Shown here piece after piece: positions 1-9,512 of a stretch of 64,000 bases of DNA. The first letter of the stretch is position 1. The number at the start of each line of letters is the position of its first letter. The notes under the pieces were generated by a model. It did no database searches, was not told where the DNA came from, and worked only from the letters and a program-made list of their open reading frames with translations. Source of the stretch: an uncultured Fibrobacter sp. (GTDB lineage Bacteria; Fibrobacterota; Fibrobacteria; Fibrobacterales; Fibrobacteraceae); contig NZ_CAMVDO010000001.1 of NCBI RefSeq assembly GCF_947166265.1, positions 62,001 to 126,000 of the forward strand, read 5' to 3'. Both the position numbers and the translations under genes were made by a program.

Positions 1-1
1 A

Positions 2-664
2 AAAGAGACCTACAACGTCAAAAAGCCTGATTACGATATGGATGCAGACATCTTTGGCGTTTACGGCAACTGGAACCGCATCAAGGTCGAAAATTCTGGA
101 TATTCCTCCATTTTCGGTCTCGGTGGCGGCTACGCCAAGAGCGAACTGGACGCAGGCGGCAGCTCAACTTTGGATTTGAGCGGTTTCGACGTGAACCTTA
201 AATTCGGTATCGGTTTTGCTCCCCTTACAAGCGACTTCATTCTTGCAATTCATGCCATTATGGGATTTGATTTCAAGATGCTATCGGCGACCATCAAGGA
301 CGACCCCAAAGACAGCGATAAAGGCAGCTTTGAGTACGACGGCTATACCATAGACATCGAAGAGTTGGAAGAATACGGGGTAGACTACGAACATAAAGCG
401 GAACTTTCGCTCCTCGCTTTCGACGTGGTTCTGGGTGGCGACCTCGTCCTTGCCTACCAGGTGTTCGAGCACTTTGGCGTCATGGCCGGTGTTGACGTCA
501 CCTGCAACATGATCGGTGTCGGCTATTTCGGTTACGAAGAATCGGCGACGGTGAGTTACCAAGGGCGATCGGAATCGGATTCCCAAAGCGATAAAAAATT
601 CCTGATGTATAACCTGACCGGGCCTAACATCATCCCGCGCGCAGGTATATTCTTTGTGTTCTAA
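2..664 (+). CDS. Outer-membrane beta-barrel-like protein, 5' partial
   Basis: The frame is open to the window edge, so the true start lies upstream; an internal ATG is at 38. The visible part has alternating hydrophobic/polar strands rich in Gly, Tyr and Phe (for example GLGGGYAKSEL and FDVNLKFGIGFAPL) and ends with an aromatic residue (GIFFVF), as transmembrane beta-barrels do. An acidic loop lies at about residues 85-130. It resembles in style the barrel-like proteins at 15.6-17.2 kb, but I see no specific family. Function unknown; a surface-exposed or outer-membrane location is inferred from composition alone. Confidence 0.55.
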   Translation, partial: KETYNVKKPDYDMDADIFGVYGNWNRIKVENSGYSSIFGLGGGYAKSELDAGGSSTLDLSGFDVNLKFGIGFAPLTSDFILAIHAIMGFDFKMLSATIKDDPKDSDKGSFEYDGYTIDIEELEEYGVDYEHKAELSLLAFDVVLGGDLVLAYQVFEHFGVMAGVDVTCNMIGVGYFGYEESATVSYQGRSESDSQSDKKFLMYNLTGPNIIPRAGIFFVF

Positions 665-701
665 ACAGTCCCAAGCTAAAGACAATCTCACCCGTTTTTA
701 G

Positions 702-718
702 AAAGCGAGGTCACCATG
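702..718 (+). promoter_or_regulatory. Ribosome-binding leader shared with the gene at 31554
   Basis: The 17 bases AAAGCGAGGTCACCATG, including the start codon, are identical to 31540-31556. They contain a good Shine-Dalgarno core (GAGGT) 7 bases before ATG and support both starts. Nothing else upstream is shared. Confidence 0.6.
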
Positions 719-1876
719 ACTCATTTTAAACTATCCTCTGGAGCAGCCCTCCTTGTGGCCGCCTCCTTTAGTGTGGGACTTTTCGGTTGCTCAACAGAAA
801 ATAGCGTCGATTCGCTCCGCTGCTTTACCGTCAAATGCACCGACAACGACTACGATGACGAAGATGAAAGAGAAGACGATGATGATTACGACAAGGGAAA
901 ATCATCGTCGAGCACCACCAAGTTGCCTCGGGGCTGCGACAATTACGTAAGCAGTCTTTCAATTGCTCCACACTGCTATCTCGAAGATTTTGGCACCACG
1001 CTCTACGACGAAGACACCAAGACTATTTATTCGTGCGAAGAGAATGGCTATACAATCGAGGGATATTGGCAAGAGCATAATTCGTTCAAGAACTGCGACG
1101 AATATGTATCGCCTTATTCAAACTATAAGGACTGGTTCAGTAGCAGCTCGGACGAGGATTTCGACGACTGGAGTTCCAGCAGTTCTAAAGAAATCCTTCC
1201 AATTATCGAAGGCGAATTGTTCGATGATCGAGATGGCAACATCTATAAGACCGTTACCATAGGAACACAAACCTGGATGGCCGAAAACCTCAGATACCGT
1301 TACCTGCAACCGACCGAAGATCTCGATTCCTCCAGTTTCTGCTATAACGAAACGGTTGAGGACTGCGACAAATACGGACGTTATTATTTATGGTCTGCTG
1401 CCATGGACAGTGCAGGATATTTCACCAATGACGGCCTCGGTTGCGGAAACGGCGTATACTGCGAGCCAACTTACCCGGTACAGGGACTATGTCCAGACGG
1501 ATGGCACTTACCTCGCGAAGAGGAAGTAGAAACATTGCTGGAATACACACATTCCAAATCTGATGGCGGACAATCTTTAAAAGCCACAGACGGTTGGGTC
1601 ATTCCCGGAACAGACGAATACGGCTTCAATGTCCTTGCTAGCGGAATTTGGTACCCAGGCGACAGCATTCACGCGCAAGGAACATACGACGAAGGTTGGT
1701 ATACGGCATTTTGGATTTCAACCGAATTCAATAACACAAACTCCGAACATTCCGGTGAATTCGCCAGCATATTCCGTGTCAATATAAGCGACGACGTTAT
1801 CTCCGAAATTTCCAATGATGAAATCGGACATAAATGGCGTGGTTTGCACATCCGCTGCCTAAAGGACTCTGAATAA
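716..1876 (+). CDS. FISUMP-domain lipoprotein
   Basis: A 386-residue lipoprotein. Residues 1-25 form a signal peptide ending in the lipobox LFGC, so the mature protein is probably lipid-anchored at Cys25. It is followed by an acidic Asp/Glu stretch and Ser-rich linkers, as in other Fibrobacter surface lipoproteins. The C-terminal ~200 residues carry the FISUMP (TIGR02145) signature: WMAENLRYR, GRYYLWSAAMDS, CPDGWHLP and a final HIRCL. The start is supported by the GAGGT ribosome site at 707-711. FISUMP proteins are a large paralogous family of Fibrobacter; their function is unknown. Confidence 0.85.
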   Translation: MTHFKLSSGAALLVAASFSVGLFGCSTENSVDSLRCFTVKCTDNDYDDEDEREDDDDYDKGKSSSSTTKLPRGCDNYVSSLSIAPHCYLEDFGTTLYDEDTKTIYSCEENGYTIEGYWQEHNSFKNCDEYVSPYSNYKDWFSSSSDEDFDDWSSSSSKEILPIIEGELFDDRDGNIYKTVTIGTQTWMAENLRYRYLQPTEDLDSSSFCYNETVEDCDKYGRYYLWSAAMDSAGYFTNDGLGCGNGVYCEPTYPVQGLCPDGWHLPREEEVETLLEYTHSKSDGGQSLKATDGWVIPGTDEYGFNVLASGIWYPGDSIHAQGTYDEGWYTAFWISTEFNNTNSEHSGEFASIFRVNISDDVISEISNDEIGHKWRGLHIRCLKDSE

Positions 1877-1918
1877 ACAAGGAACATTGTTGAACAAAGC
1901 CGGTTCCGGTCGCCCGTG

Positions 1919-1967
1919 AGCGACAAAGCCCCATGCGTTAAGCTGGGGCGGTCGCGAGAGCACGAGC
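1919..1967 (+). repeat. Dispersed repeat, copy 1 (GCGTTAAGCTGGGGCGGT core)
   Basis: The 18-base core at 1935-1952 recurs exactly, inverted, at 15441-15458. The flanks also resemble each other (ACAAAGC and GAGAGC on the two sides). It lies in the noncoding stretch after the FISUMP gene. Downstream, GCACGAGC (1960-1967) can pair with GCTCGTGC (1994-2001). Confidence 0.65.
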
Positions 1968-2012
1968 CAAGTATAAGAATACACTCATTTGCAGCTCGTG
2001 CGGTCGTTATAT

Positions 2013-2048
2013 AAAAAAGCCGTGTCTCGCAAGTCGGACACGGCTTTT
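2013..2048 (+). terminator. Rho-independent terminator after the FISUMP gene
   Basis: A perfect 8-bp stem, GCCGTGTC (2019-2026) and GACACGGC (2037-2044), with A's before and TTTT after. It is nearly symmetrical, so it may act on both strands. Confidence 0.75.
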
Positions 2049-2195
2049 CCCGACAGGTAAACCTGTCGGGGCTAGGGTCTTGACCACGGTTTGTTCTCAA
2101 CCCCCAAACAATCCCGTGAGCCAAGGTATATCCAAACCACTCCCTAGCCTGAGGTGTTTTAGCCTATTTAGCTATCTCTAAGATAGGTTTTTAAT
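2049..2195. other. Noncoding stretch with nested inverted repeats upstream of rel
   Basis: The 451-base gap 1877-2327 has no convincing gene. It contains a perfect hairpin CCCGACAGGT/ACCTGTCGGG (2049-2070). An outer stem GCTAGGG/CCCTAGC (2071-2077 with 2142-2148) encloses CACGG/CCGTG (2085-2089 with 2114-2118) and TTTG/CAAA. A small hairpin CTATCT/AGATAG before T's follows. It could be a structured RNA or leader for rel, or decayed repeats; no known RNA family is recognised. The remainder up to rel is AT-rich and probably holds the rel promoter. Confidence 0.3.
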
Positions 2196-2327
2196 CGATA
2201 AAAAGGAATACCTCAAGGCAACAAAGTGTTGTTTACCAGAACAACGGTTTATAAATCAAAATTCCCTTATTTTTCGCTTATTTCGCATTTTTCCATACAT
2301 CAATGCTCCAATTTTTAGATATTATTT

Positions 2328-4478
2328 ATGCTGATGGAGCAAAAGAGCCTAACATCGAACCAAGAGCACATCATAGACGTGCTCATCAAGAAGAATCCCA
2401 ATCTTGACCGCGGGATTCTTTCGAAGGCTGTAGCCTTTATTGCCGAGGCTCACGAAGGGCAGTACCGCAAAAGCGGAATGCCCTATACTGAACACCCCTA
2501 CGAAGTCGCCAAGATCCTTGCCGACCTAAAGCAGGACCAGTCCACAGTTCTCGCGGGACTCTTGCACGACGTGGTCGAAGACACCGACCACTCCCTTGAA
2601 GAAATTGCTGAAAAATTCGGCGAAGACACCGCCTTCATGGTCGATGCCGTCACCAAAATTACGGCCGCCCAGGAATCTAGCAAGACAGCCCAAAAAGCGG
2701 AAACCTACCGCAAGCTGATTGTCGCCATGGCAAAAGACCCTCGGGTCATCATGATCAAGATCGCAGACCGCATCCACAACATGCGCACCATGCGGTACAT
2801 GAAACCCGAAAAGCGGCAAATTATCGCGCAGGAAACGCTGGACATCTACATTCCGCTCACGCACCGTTTCGGTCTCTACAAGCTGAAAAACGAGCTTGAA
2901 GACCTGAGTTTCAAGTACGTGAACCCGGACGAATACCAGAAGCTGGTGGACTTGCTCATCGAGAACAAGGAATCCCGCGAAAAGTATATCCAGTCGGTCA
3001 TCGGCCCGCTCCAAATCAAGATGGCTCTCGAAGACTTCGACTGCACCATCCAGGGCCGCACCAAGAACATTTACAGCATCTACAACAAGATGCTTAGCCG
3101 CGGCTGCCAGTTCGAAGACATCTTCGACATTTTCGCCATTCGCATCATTGTCGAAACCATTCCCGAATGCTACCTGGCCCTGGGCTACGTCCACAACCTG
3201 TGGACCCCGCTGCAGAGTCGCTTCAAGGACTATATCGCGACCCCGAAGCCGAACCTTTACCAGAGCATTCACACCACCGTGATCGGTCCCGAAAACAAGA
3301 TGGTCGAAGTCCAGATCCGCACCAAGGACATGGACCTCACCGCCGAAAAGGGATTCGCCGCCCACTGGGCCTACAAGATGGAAACCCAGCACGAGGGCGA
3401 GGAACTGGAATGGCTGAACCACATGGTAAAGCTCCAGTCCGAAATTTCGGACTCCAAGGAATACCTCGACTTCTTGAAGGTGGACCTGAAGCCCACCGGA
3501 ATGACGGTATTTACGCCCAAGGGAACCTCGATTGAACTCCCGCAGGGCTCTATCGTTTTGGATTTTGCCTTTGCGGTTCATACCGAACTTGGCCTGCACT
3601 GCATTGGCGCAAAGATCAACGACGAGGTGGTAAACCTCGATACGGTCGTCGAACACGGCGCCACTATCCAGGTACTCAAGAGCCCGAACCAGGAACCGAG
3701 TCCCGAATGGCTCGACATGGTAAAAACCGTGAAAGCCAAACAGGAACTGCGCCGCTGGATGAAAAGCAGCATCATGAAACAGGCGCTCGACCTCGGCAAG
3801 GAAATCTGGGACCGCGAACTTCGCCTGCAGAAAATCGAAAAAGCGAAGCGCCCCGCCGAAGAGTCCATCTGCAAATATTTCGGAACGCCCACTATCGACG
3901 ACTTCTACGAAAGACTCGGCCAAGGCGAACTTCCGCTGGCGGACATCCAACGTTTCTTGAACGGCGGCGAAACTACGACCAAGGAGTCGAACTCGCTCCG
4001 ATTCTTCCCCATGTTCAACAAGGATGCAAAGGTCGAACGCCGCGACGAGATGCCCCTGCAGATTGGCCAGGAAACCAGTTTGGTGGTGCATTTCGCCAAG
4101 TGCTGCAGCCCCGTGCCCGGCGACCCGATTGTAGGCGTTTTGCGTCCGAAAATCGGTATCGAAGTTCACAATACGGACTGTCCGCAACTCAAGAACCTGC
4201 CCATGGAGCAGCGCATCGCCGTCGAATGGAGCGAAGACATCAAGCATTCGTTCGAGGCGCACCTCACTATCGAGACCGAGAACCGCAAGAACATCACCTT
4301 CGACGTGCTGCAGGAACTCAAGCGCGCAAACGTATTCCTCGAAAGGGTCACCTCGGCAAGCAAGCATTACTCGGGCCGCATCAGACTCGTATTCAAGGCA
4401 TTCCGCAAGGAACAGGTCGATTCCATTATCAACGCCATAAAGAATATTAACGGCGTAAAGCAGGTGGTCAAATCATGA
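2328..4478 (+). CDS. rel: Bifunctional (p)ppGpp synthetase/hydrolase, RelA/SpoT family
   Basis: Makes and degrades the alarmone (p)ppGpp in the stringent response. It is 716 residues long, the usual length for long Rel proteins. The N-terminal HD hydrolase domain has the metal-binding HDVVEDT at about residues 80-86. The synthetase domain has RFKDYIATPKPNLYQS near residue 298 and EVQIRT; the RxKD form is the one typical of bifunctional enzymes. A TGS domain (VFTPKGTSIELPQGS, ~395-455) and a C-terminal ACT domain follow. ATG at 2328 or 2334 is possible. The only long RelA/SpoT protein in the window; it heads the co-directional run that continues into nuo. Confidence 0.95.
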   Translation: MLMEQKSLTSNQEHIIDVLIKKNPNLDRGILSKAVAFIAEAHEGQYRKSGMPYTEHPYEVAKILADLKQDQSTVLAGLLHDVVEDTDHSLEEIAEKFGEDTAFMVDAVTKITAAQESSKTAQKAETYRKLIVAMAKDPRVIMIKIADRIHNMRTMRYMKPEKRQIIAQETLDIYIPLTHRFGLYKLKNELEDLSFKYVNPDEYQKLVDLLIENKESREKYIQSVIGPLQIKMALEDFDCTIQGRTKNIYSIYNKMLSRGCQFEDIFDIFAIRIIVETIPECYLALGYVHNLWTPLQSRFKDYIATPKPNLYQSIHTTVIGPENKMVEVQIRTKDMDLTAEKGFAAHWAYKMETQHEGEELEWLNHMVKLQSEISDSKEYLDFLKVDLKPTGMTVFTPKGTSIELPQGSIVLDFAFAVHTELGLHCIGAKINDEVVNLDTVVEHGATIQVLKSPNQEPSPEWLDMVKTVKAKQELRRWMKSSIMKQALDLGKEIWDRELRLQKIEKAKRPAEESICKYFGTPTIDDFYERLGQGELPLADIQRFLNGGETTTKESNSLRFFPMFNKDAKVERRDEMPLQIGQETSLVVHFAKCCSPVPGDPIVGVLRPKIGIEVHNTDCPQLKNLPMEQRIAVEWSEDIKHSFEAHLTIETENRKNITFDVLQELKRANVFLERVTSASKHYSGRIRLVFKAFRKEQVDSIINAIKNINGVKQVVKS

Positions 4479-5068
4479 TTTCAAAGCTCCACCACAGCGA
4501 CTACACTTTAAAGAACCGCGCCTTCAACTGCCGTATGCGCAACCGTTACTACGAGGAAGTGTACTACGCCTTCAGGGCGATTTTCCCGAACGAAATCGCA
4601 GAGCGCAAAGAAGCGAATCCGGTGGCAGACACCATCTGGTTCCAGAGCCTGAGCAAGGAAATCAAGCGCTACGAAAGGCTGATCATGACCTGCCTCGAAT
4701 ACGCACAGGCGGCCATCTTTTACGGCAAGGCCGAAAACAAGGCGATGTATTCCAAGGACAAGCGCTGGGGTATTTTGCAAGAAGAAATCTTTTTAGTCCA
4801 CTTTTTGCAAGAGCTACTTTCAACCACGCGCTACGTGATTGCACGAATCGACACCGACCAGATGGTTCAGCATTGGGCTGGAGAAATGCAAGATTTAAAG
4901 ACTAGGCCCGTTGCCTCTGGCTACGTGAACAACATTCAAGAAAAACTGAACGAAATGAACGCGGCAACCAAGGACGAATTCAAGGACCTGCTACGACACG
5001 TACAAGACAGATTCCAAATCGGAAACACGCTGTTTGGAACGGTTCAAGAGCTACAGAACTTTTACTAA
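4475..5068 (+). CDS. Conserved-looking hypothetical protein coupled to rel
   Basis: A 197-residue soluble, mostly helical protein. Its ATG overlaps the rel stop codon (ATGA), so it is probably translationally coupled to rel. There is no signal peptide, membrane segment or recognised motif; it is rich in Tyr, Arg and Glu, with amphipathic helices (for example SKEIKRYERLIMTCLEYAQ). It sits between rel and nuoA with only 30 bases before nuoA. A role linked to the stringent response is possible only by position. Confidence 0.75.
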   Translation: MISKLHHSDYTLKNRAFNCRMRNRYYEEVYYAFRAIFPNEIAERKEANPVADTIWFQSLSKEIKRYERLIMTCLEYAQAAIFYGKAENKAMYSKDKRWGILQEEIFLVHFLQELLSTTRYVIARIDTDQMVQHWAGEMQDLKTRPVASGYVNNIQEKLNEMNAATKDEFKDLLRHVQDRFQIGNTLFGTVQELQNFY

Positions 5069-5098
5069 ACGAGAGACGAAAGACAAGAGACACAAGAA

Positions 5099-5479
5099 AT
5101 GTCAGAGTACATCATCCTTTCCATTTTCCTTTTCTTGGGCGCGTTTATCGCGGCGGCGGCCACCGTTACTGGACTTCTGCTCGGCTACCGCACCAAGAAT
5201 TCAAAGAACAAGATGGCGCCGTACGAATGCGGCATGGAAACCATCGGCAACGCGCGAATCCAGTTCAAGGTGGGCTACTACCTGTTCGCGCTTTTATTTT
5301 TGGTGTTTGACATCGAAGCGCTTTTCCTGTTCCCCGTAATGGCGAACTTCAAGGAAATCATGGCCGGGGGCACAATACTCAACCCCTCGATCGTCATTAT
5401 CGACCTAGTCATTTTCATGGCAATTCTCGTTTCGGGACTTGCCTACGCCTGGAAGAAAGGAATCCTTAAGTGGGAATAA
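5099..5479 (+). CDS. nuoA: NADH-quinone oxidoreductase subunit A
   Basis: Small membrane subunit of complex I at the junction of the membrane and peripheral arms. It is 126 residues with three membrane helices. The NuoA signature [20 protein letters not shown] is present, followed by [10 protein letters not shown]. It is the first gene of the nuo run (A, BC, D, H-N) and lies 4 bases upstream of the nuoBC start. Confidence 0.95.
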   Translation: MSEYIILSIFLFLGAFIAAAATVTGLLLGYRTKNSKNKMAPYECGMETIGNARIQFKVGYYLFALLFLVFDIEALFLFPVMANFKEIMAGGTILNPSIVIIDLVIFMAILVSGLAYAWKKGILKWE

Positions 5480-5483
5480 CCCT

Positions 5484-6743
5484 ATGGGAATTATAAACCT
5501 AGCTCCTAAGATTTTAGACCCGATCCCCGGTGGAAAGTACGTCGTCAATGCAGTTGACTACGTTGTCAACTGGGCCCGTGCAAATTCCATTTGGCCGCTT
5601 ACCTACGGTACAAGCTGCTGCGCCATCGAAATGATGAGTAGCTCCATGGCCCGCTACGATATCGCCCGCTTTGGCTCCGAAGTGTTCCGCGCTTCGCCCC
5701 GCCAGGCGGACCTTTTTATTATCGCCGGAACCATTACCCGCCGTATGGCGCCCGCACTGCAGATGCTGTGGGAACAGATGCCCGGCCCCAAGTACGTGCT
5801 CGCCATGGGCGCCTGCACCATCAGCGGCGGCCCCTTCATTTACGACAACTACGCCGTGGTGCGCGGGGCACAGAACCTGATTCCGGTGGACGTTTTCGTT
5901 CCCGGTTGCCCGCCTCGCCCCGAAGCGCTGTTCCACGGACTCTTGACGCTCCGCGAAAAGATTCTCAAGGAAACCTGCCGCGACCCCTGGCACGAAGGCG
6001 AACCGAAGGACGTTTCGACCATGGACCGCTACCGCGAAGCCGCAAAGACCTGGGCAGCCCTTGAACGCATCAAGGACGAAGAAATGGCCGAAGCCCGCGC
6101 AAAGTTCAAGGAAGAAAATCCCGACTACAAGAGCAGCTTCAAGCCCGTGCGCGTGAAAAAGGAAGACTTCCCCGAAGTGCCACGCGTTGCCTGCAAGCGT
6201 TTCGGCTTAAGCCAACTTGACATTTACAAGAAGCTCAAGGCGAAGTTCCCGGACATCACCGTGCATACGCACAGCGAAGACCCGATTGAAGACGTGGTCG
6301 CCGCCATGCCCGCCGACCGTCCGCTCGAAGTGATGATCAGCGTAGAAGACTACCTCGCCGCCGTGGAATACGTCAAAAACGATCCCGAATTCAAGATGAA
6401 TTACCTGATCGACGTTACGGCAATCGACTACGACGACCACTTCGACATGGTAACGCAGCTCCGCAGTATCGAGCTTGGCCACAAGGTGTTCTTCTGCGTG
6501 CAAATCAAGAAGAACTTCGACATTCCCGAAGAAGAACGCCCCACGTCACTCCTCGGAACGGTTCCGACCATCAGCCACCTCTACCCGGGCGCCGAAGTCA
6601 AGGAACGCGAAGTCTACGACATGTTCGGCATCAACTTTGAAGGTCACCCCGACCTGCGCCGCATCTTCCTGGACAAGGACTTTGTAGGTTACCCCTTGCG
6701 CAAGGACTTCACCCACCCGCAAATGATCAAGAGGCCCGTATGA
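5484..6743 (+). CDS. nuoBC: Fused complex I subunits B and C (NuoB-NuoC)
   Basis: A single uninterrupted frame of 419 residues carries two complex I subunits. Residues ~10-175 are NuoB: the N2 cluster ligands are visible as C45 and C46 (TSCCAIEMM), C111 (GACTISGG) and C142 (PGCPPRPE). A charged linker (~175-235) leads to NuoC, ending with [19 protein letters not shown]. The frame extends upstream inside nuoA to 5439, but ATG 5484 just after the nuoA stop gives the natural NuoB N-terminus. Known fusions are usually C-D (as in E. coli) or B-C-D; here D is a separate gene overlapping the end by 4 bases. Confidence 0.93.
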   Translation: MGIINLAPKILDPIPGGKYVVNAVDYVVNWARANSIWPLTYGTSCCAIEMMSSSMARYDIARFGSEVFRASPRQADLFIIAGTITRRMAPALQMLWEQMPGPKYVLAMGACTISGGPFIYDNYAVVRGAQNLIPVDVFVPGCPPRPEALFHGLLTLREKILKETCRDPWHEGEPKDVSTMDRYREAAKTWAALERIKDEEMAEARAKFKEENPDYKSSFKPVRVKKEDFPEVPRVACKRFGLSQLDIYKKLKAKFPDITVHTHSEDPIEDVVAAMPADRPLEVMISVEDYLAAVEYVKNDPEFKMNYLIDVTAIDYDDHFDMVTQLRSIELGHKVFFCVQIKKNFDIPEEERPTSLLGTVPTISHLYPGAEVKEREVYDMFGINFEGHPDLRRIFLDKDFVGYPLRKDFTHPQMIKRPV

Positions 6744-7882
6744 GTATGACAAGACTCCCGCCGGGATTCAAGATTACCCGCGACACCAATACCGAAGAAT
6801 TTTTCATCAACATGGGTCCGCAGCACCCGAGTACCCACGGTGCACTCCGCCTCGCGCTGCGTATGGACGGCGAAACGATCGTTGAAGTCGTACCGCACTT
6901 CGGCTACATCCACCGCGGCATGGAAAAGCAGGCGGAATCGATGAGCTACCTGCAGTACATCGCGATGTCTGACCGCCAGGACTACCTGACGGCCATCCAG
7001 AACAACCTGGGGGTCGTGATTGCACTTGAAAAAGGCATGAACATCGGCGTCCCCGAAAAGGGCGAATACATCCGCGTGATGCTTTCGGAGCTGGGCAGAA
7101 TTGCAAGCCACCTGGTGTTCTTCGGCTGCTTCGGCGGCGACTTGGGCGGACAGACCTGCTTGCTGTTCGGCTTCAAGGAACGTGAAATGATCCATGACAT
7201 CTTAGAAGAAGTCACCGGGTCGCGCCTCACCACCAACTTCTTTAGACCGGGTGGCAGCCGCTTCGACGTTCCCGAAAACTTTATCGACCGCGTGAAGGCA
7301 TTCCTCAAGCACCTCGAAGGTGCGATGAAGGACTACGAAAGGTTCCTTTCCAAGAACATCATCGTGCTCGAACGTAGCAAGGGAATCGGCATCCTTTCCG
7401 CCGAAGACGCCATCGCTTACGGATGCTCCGGCCCGGTACTCCGCGCAAGCGGCGTCGACTTCGATGTGCGCAAGGCAAACCCCTACAGCATCTATGACCA
7501 GCTGCAGTTCGATGTGCCCGTGACCTACACCGGCGACTGCTACGACCGTTACACGGTGCGTATCGCCGAAATCCACGAGTCCATGCGTATTCTATACCAG
7601 TGCATTGAGAAGTTCCCGAAAGAAGGCCCGTGGCGCGCCAAGGAAAAGCCGGTACGTCTTCCGGTCGGCCGCTACTACAGCGAAATCGAAACCGCGAAGG
7701 GTCTGTACGCCACATACGTGGTGGCCGCGACAACCGGCGAAAAGCCTTACCGTATTCACACGCGGGGCCCAAGTTTCCCGCACATTGCCGCCCTCAACAA
7801 GATGGCGCAGGGCCACAAGATTTCGGACCTTGTGACGATCATGGCAACGCTTGACCCGGTGATTCCCGAAATTGACAGGTAA
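6740..7882 (+). CDS. nuoD: NADH-quinone oxidoreductase subunit D
   Basis: The 49-kDa subunit, homologous to the large subunit of NiFe hydrogenases; with NuoB it forms the quinone site. It is 380 residues, with [14 protein letters not shown] near the start, [13 protein letters not shown], and a C-terminus ending DPVIPEIDR, all typical. Its start ATGA overlaps the nuoBC stop. No insertion or truncation is seen. Confidence 0.95.
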   Translation: MSMTRLPPGFKITRDTNTEEFFINMGPQHPSTHGALRLALRMDGETIVEVVPHFGYIHRGMEKQAESMSYLQYIAMSDRQDYLTAIQNNLGVVIALEKGMNIGVPEKGEYIRVMLSELGRIASHLVFFGCFGGDLGGQTCLLFGFKEREMIHDILEEVTGSRLTTNFFRPGGSRFDVPENFIDRVKAFLKHLEGAMKDYERFLSKNIIVLERSKGIGILSAEDAIAYGCSGPVLRASGVDFDVRKANPYSIYDQLQFDVPVTYTGDCYDRYTVRIAEIHESMRILYQCIEKFPKEGPWRAKEKPVRLPVGRYYSEIETAKGLYATYVVAATTGEKPYRIHTRGPSFPHIAALNKMAQGHKISDLVTIMATLDPVIPEIDR

Positions 7883-7885
7883 TAT

Positions 7886-9004
7886 ATGTTTGTACCTTCT
7901 ATTACACATCCTGTAGGCGACTTTATTCGCGATTGGGTTCCGAAGCTTTCGGCATACTTGCCTGAACAGCTGCAGTCCCAGACGCTCGACAGCATCGCCG
8001 CCTTCTTGATTAACGCACTTATCTGCATCGTAGCGGTCTGCGCCGTGAACATCGGTTCAGCCCCGATCCTCATCTACATGGAACGCAAGGTGTGCGCCCA
8101 CGTACAATGCCGCTTGGGCCCCATGCGCCTCGGTTGGCACGGTACGCTTCAGACCATCGCCGACGTGATCAAGATGCTCTTCAAGGAAGTCTATTCCCCG
8201 AGCGGCGCCGACAAGCTGATGTTCTACGTGGCACCGCTGATTGTGCTGATTGCCCCGTTCATTATCGCAGCCCTGATTCCGTTCGACCACAACCTGATTG
8301 TCGCCGACATCGACATGGGCATCCCGATGATTATCGCAGTGAACGGTTTCGGTGTGCTGGGCATTTTGCTCGGCGGCTGGAGCAGTAACAACAAGTATTC
8401 CTTGCTCGGTGCTCTCCGTAGCGGCGCCCAGATGATCAGCTACGAAATCTCTTTCGCGATGATTCTCCTGTTCGTCGTGATGATTTCGGGTTCTACGAGC
8501 CTGATGGATATCGCGCAGGCCCAGGACGGTACGGTTCTTGACTGGTTTATCTTCAAGATTCCGGTGCTCGGCTTTATCGCGTTCATTCTCTTCTTTATTT
8601 CGAGTACCGCCGAAATGAACCGCGCCCCCTTCGACATCGCCGAAGCGGAACAGGAACTGACCGGTGGCTACCACACGGAATACAACGGCACTCCGTTTGC
8701 CATGTTCTACCTAGCTGAATACATCGCCTTGGTGACGAACTCGGCACTTGCCGCCACCTGTTTCCTGGGTGGATTCCATGCGCCCTGTATCGGCGTTGCC
8801 GCTATCGACACCTACCTGCAGATGGTGCCCGGAGTCGTGTGGCTCTTCGCGAAGATTTACTTTATGATTTGGTGCTACATGATGGTGCGCTGGACCTTTG
8901 TGCGCCCGCGTGTGGACCAGCTCATGGACTTTGAATGGAAATTCCTTTTGCCGGTGAACCTGGTGCTCCTCGCCGCCGGCGCCGTTTATATGATTCTTGT
9001 CTGA
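7886..9004 (+). CDS. nuoH: NADH-quinone oxidoreductase subunit H
   Basis: Membrane subunit that helps form the quinone chamber. It is 372 residues with about eight membrane helices. Hallmarks are YMERKVCAHVQCRLGPMRLG, RSGAQMISYEISF and AEMNRAPFDIAEAEQELTGG. It follows nuoD by 3 bases and has an extra N-terminal amphipathic stretch before the first helix. Confidence 0.95.
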   Translation: MFVPSITHPVGDFIRDWVPKLSAYLPEQLQSQTLDSIAAFLINALICIVAVCAVNIGSAPILIYMERKVCAHVQCRLGPMRLGWHGTLQTIADVIKMLFKEVYSPSGADKLMFYVAPLIVLIAPFIIAALIPFDHNLIVADIDMGIPMIIAVNGFGVLGILLGGWSSNNKYSLLGALRSGAQMISYEISFAMILLFVVMISGSTSLMDIAQAQDGTVLDWFIFKIPVLGFIAFILFFISSTAEMNRAPFDIAEAEQELTGGYHTEYNGTPFAMFYLAEYIALVTNSALAATCFLGGFHAPCIGVAAIDTYLQMVPGVVWLFAKIYFMIWCYMMVRWTFVRPRVDQLMDFEWKFLLPVNLVLLAAGAVYMILV

Positions 9005-9038
9005 CACCTGATCCCTGGTACCTGATACCTTTTATAAT

Positions 9039-9512
9039 ATGCAAGAAAGAATTTCAACACGCCGATACATCAAGCGTTACCTGAAACGCTGCATTACGGG
9101 CCCATGGAGCCTGATTTGCGGTTTGTCTGTTTCGCTCAAGTATTTCTTTGACCCCAGACGCATCGTGACCGAGCAGTATCCTGAAAATAGGAAGACACTC
9201 AAGATGCACGAACGCTACCGCGGTCGCCTCGAAATGATCGAGGACGCCGACGGAAACAACCACTGCACCGCTTGCGGCATGTGCGAACGCGCTTGCCCGA
9301 ACGCCTCGATCAACGTGCTTTCGACCAAGAACATCGCGGGCAAAAAGGTACTCGGCCGCTATGTTTACCACTTCGCGAGCTGCACCCAGTGCGGGCTCTG
9401 CGTCGAAGCCTGTCCGTTTGGCGCTATACGCATGAGCCAGGCATTCGAAGTCGCCACGACCGACCCGAATACGCTCGAAATGATTCTTAATAAAAAGGAG
9501 GGCCAAGGCTAA
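9039..9512 (+). CDS. nuoI: NADH-quinone oxidoreductase subunit I (2x4Fe-4S)
   Basis: Electron-transfer subunit holding clusters N6a and N6b. It is 157 residues with two ferredoxin motifs, CTACGMCERACP and CTQCGLCVEACP. With NuoE, F and G absent from this operon, NuoI would be the outermost iron-sulfur subunit and the likely docking point for the unknown electron donor. Its stop overlaps the nuoJ start by one base. Confidence 0.95.
   Translation: MQERISTRRYIKRYLKRCITGPWSLICGLSVSLKYFFDPRRIVTEQYPENRKTLKMHERYRGRLEMIEDADGNNHCTACGMCERACPNASINVLSTKNIAGKKVLGRYVYHFASCTQCGLCVEACPFGAIRMSQAFEVATTDPNTLEMILNKKEGQG

Noticed and set aside
2526-4367. A 613-codon minus-strand frame across rel
   Set aside because: Shadow of rel for the same reason; no signal, no ribosome site, no recognisable domain.
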